Position numbers and translations under genes: made by a program. From Desulfamplus sp. (GTDB lineage Bacteria > Desulfobacterota > Desulfobacteria > Desulfobacterales > Desulfobacteraceae), in NCBI GenBank assembly GCA_015232935.1, contig JADFYT010000019.1:1-15419 (forward strand): a stretch of DNA of 15,419 bases, written 5' to 3'. This document shows positions 15,301 to 15,419 of the stretch, piece after piece. How positions within the stretch are numbered: position 1 is the stretch's first letter; every line of letters begins with the position of its first letter. The notes beneath the pieces are model-generated. The model did not search any database and was not told where the DNA came from. It was given only the letters and a program-made list of their open reading frames with translations.

Positions 15301-15419
15301 TTCGGCAGAGTAGGAGAAATCCACCCAGGAGACAAAATCATAAAGACTCCGCAAGGCTTCGACCACCTGCTCACGGCTGACCGGTTGCACAGTATGGGCT
15401 GCCTTGTTGCCAAGCTGAA
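12304..15419 (-). CDS. hsdR: Type I restriction endonuclease R subunit (EcoEI-like), 5' end outside the window
   Basis: At least 1038 codons are open to the right edge; residues are numbered from the internal GTG at 15390. The frame continues upstream as QLGNKAAHTV, which resembles the N-terminal part of HsdR, so the true start lies beyond the window. A coiled coil (about 45-95) precedes the nuclease domain with D163 in FVDYV and E178-K180 in IEAKRT. The helicase motor has ATGSGKT (291-297), IIIDESH (388-394), LTATP (415-419) and QMIGRGTR (620-627). The C-terminal part fits the EcoEI_R_C region. It cuts DNA distant from the recognition site in a complex with HsdM and HsdS, whose genes would lie outside the window. 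Gene downstream overlaps or nearly touches it. A 24-bp repeat interrupts the nuclease domain. Confidence 0.92.
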   Translation of the reverse strand, partial: QLGNKAAHTVQPVSREQVVEALRSLYDFVSWVDFSYSAEIHQLDFNPSLLPEAEALEKKTRQMQETLAAKEAELAAKDKKLAELLASVAEREKAAKQRKENTASHDFVCEDISEFSTRKLYIDLALEMVGWKIGTNCLEEVEVSGMPNSLKSDIPNSWKSGMPNASGKGFVDYVLYADNGKPLAVIEAKRTSVDPKKGKVQARLYADCLEAEHCVRPLIFYTNGFETWFWDDTAYPERLVSGFFTKDELDWHDYRKNNKKSIGSVEFNDAIANRVYQKKAIQAVCDSFEKGQRKALLVMATGSGKTRTAISLVEILQRYGWVKHVLFLADRRELVKQAKKSFAQLLPSLSICNLLDSKDDPDSRMVFSTYPTMMNAIDSTRRKDGFRMFSAGHFDLIIIDESHRSIYKKYQDIFTYFDGCLLGLTATPKQDIDKNTYSIFELEDNVPTFAYELAEAIKEKYLVPYNTIETRMKFMEQGIHYDQLSEEEKEQWEETFDDGLTEISGEALNKFLFNANTVDRVLQDLMEKGIHVQGGDLIGKTIIFAANTRHADFILKRFNSLYPAYKGRLADVIYNGIKYVESLIEDFSTPQKMPQIAISVDMLDTGIDIPDIVNLVFFKKVRSKAKFWQMIGRGTRLRQDLFGPGLDKKSFLIFDYCTNFEFFRVNKNGTEAKMVKSLTENLFNVRVRIAQALQHLDFQTYPYQAHRADLIKQLHKEVCGIDESLFASQLRIEFIHRYKRKEEWESISDTKARELEDQVAALLPSGTDNELAKRFDYMMYAIELAELQGLPIGKPKAKVIHTAQRLAEKANLAQIKKHAGLIKDLQTDDYWNHADLFAHEKVREALRDLLVLLDKENTEIYYTNFSDEVLAVAEKPGEYEVSDLLPYRIKVNNYLKEHQDDLVVHKLRLNRELTGSDIRHLEKLLWHDLGSEEEYRQTFGDESLVKLVARLVGLEQEAANQLFSDFINDHSLNSRQMEFVHLIVKHVVDNGTLDKTVLNDHPFNKYGSVTHLFEGRIDTVKEIVKRIDELNERLMVG
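14917..14988 (-). repeat. Three 24-bp in-frame repeats in the HsdR nuclease domain
   Basis: Three consecutive 8-residue units, SGMPNSLK, SDIPNSWK and SGMPNASG (residues 135-158), occupy the place where I would expect a single GMPN-SGKG stretch in this family. The 24-bp spacing is exact and the first two units share long DNA runs such as CCGAACTC. The array lies just before the catalytic D163. Confidence 0.75.

Noticed and set aside
15388..15390. GTG at 15390 as the true start of hsdR
   Set aside because: The frame stays open to the right edge and upstream residues (QLGNKAAHTV) resemble the HsdR N-terminal part, so the real start is outside the window.

Overview
The window looks like the chromosome of an anaerobic, AT-rich Gram-negative bacterium, most plausibly a sulfate-reducer-type Desulfobacterota (old Deltaproteobacteria). 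This is an inference from the gene families: a two-CW/cNMP/Ser-Thr kinase, a DUF3365-type c-heme diguanylate cyclase, a PCP_red/siroheme-type ferredoxin, a three-cysteine ferredoxin, and a PEP-synthase-like protein with an unusual C-terminus. No rRNA, tRNA, CRISPR array or transposase is present to confirm it.

The left part (1-9166) is all on the + strand and is a sensing, signalling and redox region. A CBS-domain protein and an HPP-family membrane protein form a pair behind a leader with three predicted hairpins. Next come a membrane diguanylate cyclase with a c-heme motif, a hemerythrin-like protein, and, 6 bases after it, a Ser/Thr kinase fused to a Cys-rich two-CW domain and a cyclic-nucleotide-binding domain. 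A PP2C phosphatase follows under its own probable promoter, which overlaps two operator-like dyads. After it, a perfect FNR-type box at exactly -41.5 from a predicted start drives a zinc-ribbon HD-domain protein. Two iron-sulfur proteins follow: one with a His-rich linker and an incomplete second cluster, the other combining a PCP_red domain, a siroheme-type Cys pattern and two [4Fe-4S] motifs.

The right part (9239-15419) is on the - strand and converges on the left part. It holds the R subunit of a type I restriction enzyme, which runs off the right edge, followed by a 1003-residue PEP-synthase-like protein (1022 residues from an overlapping GTG start). The latter has the ATP-grasp and phosphohistidine domains but no recognisable PEP/pyruvate barrel. 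Both genes carry in-frame tandem repeats inside conserved domains: 24 bp in the restriction nuclease domain, 36 bp in the ATP-grasp domain.

A roughly 40-55 bp sequence family (three copies near 1444, 5300 and 6253) lies in the gaps before + strand signalling genes. A working hypothesis is that the left part is a set of redox/NO/oxygen sensors (c-heme, hemerythrin, Fe-S, FNR control) coupled to c-di-GMP and to reversible Ser/Thr phosphorylation. The sequence shows the parts and their order; their joint function is inferred.
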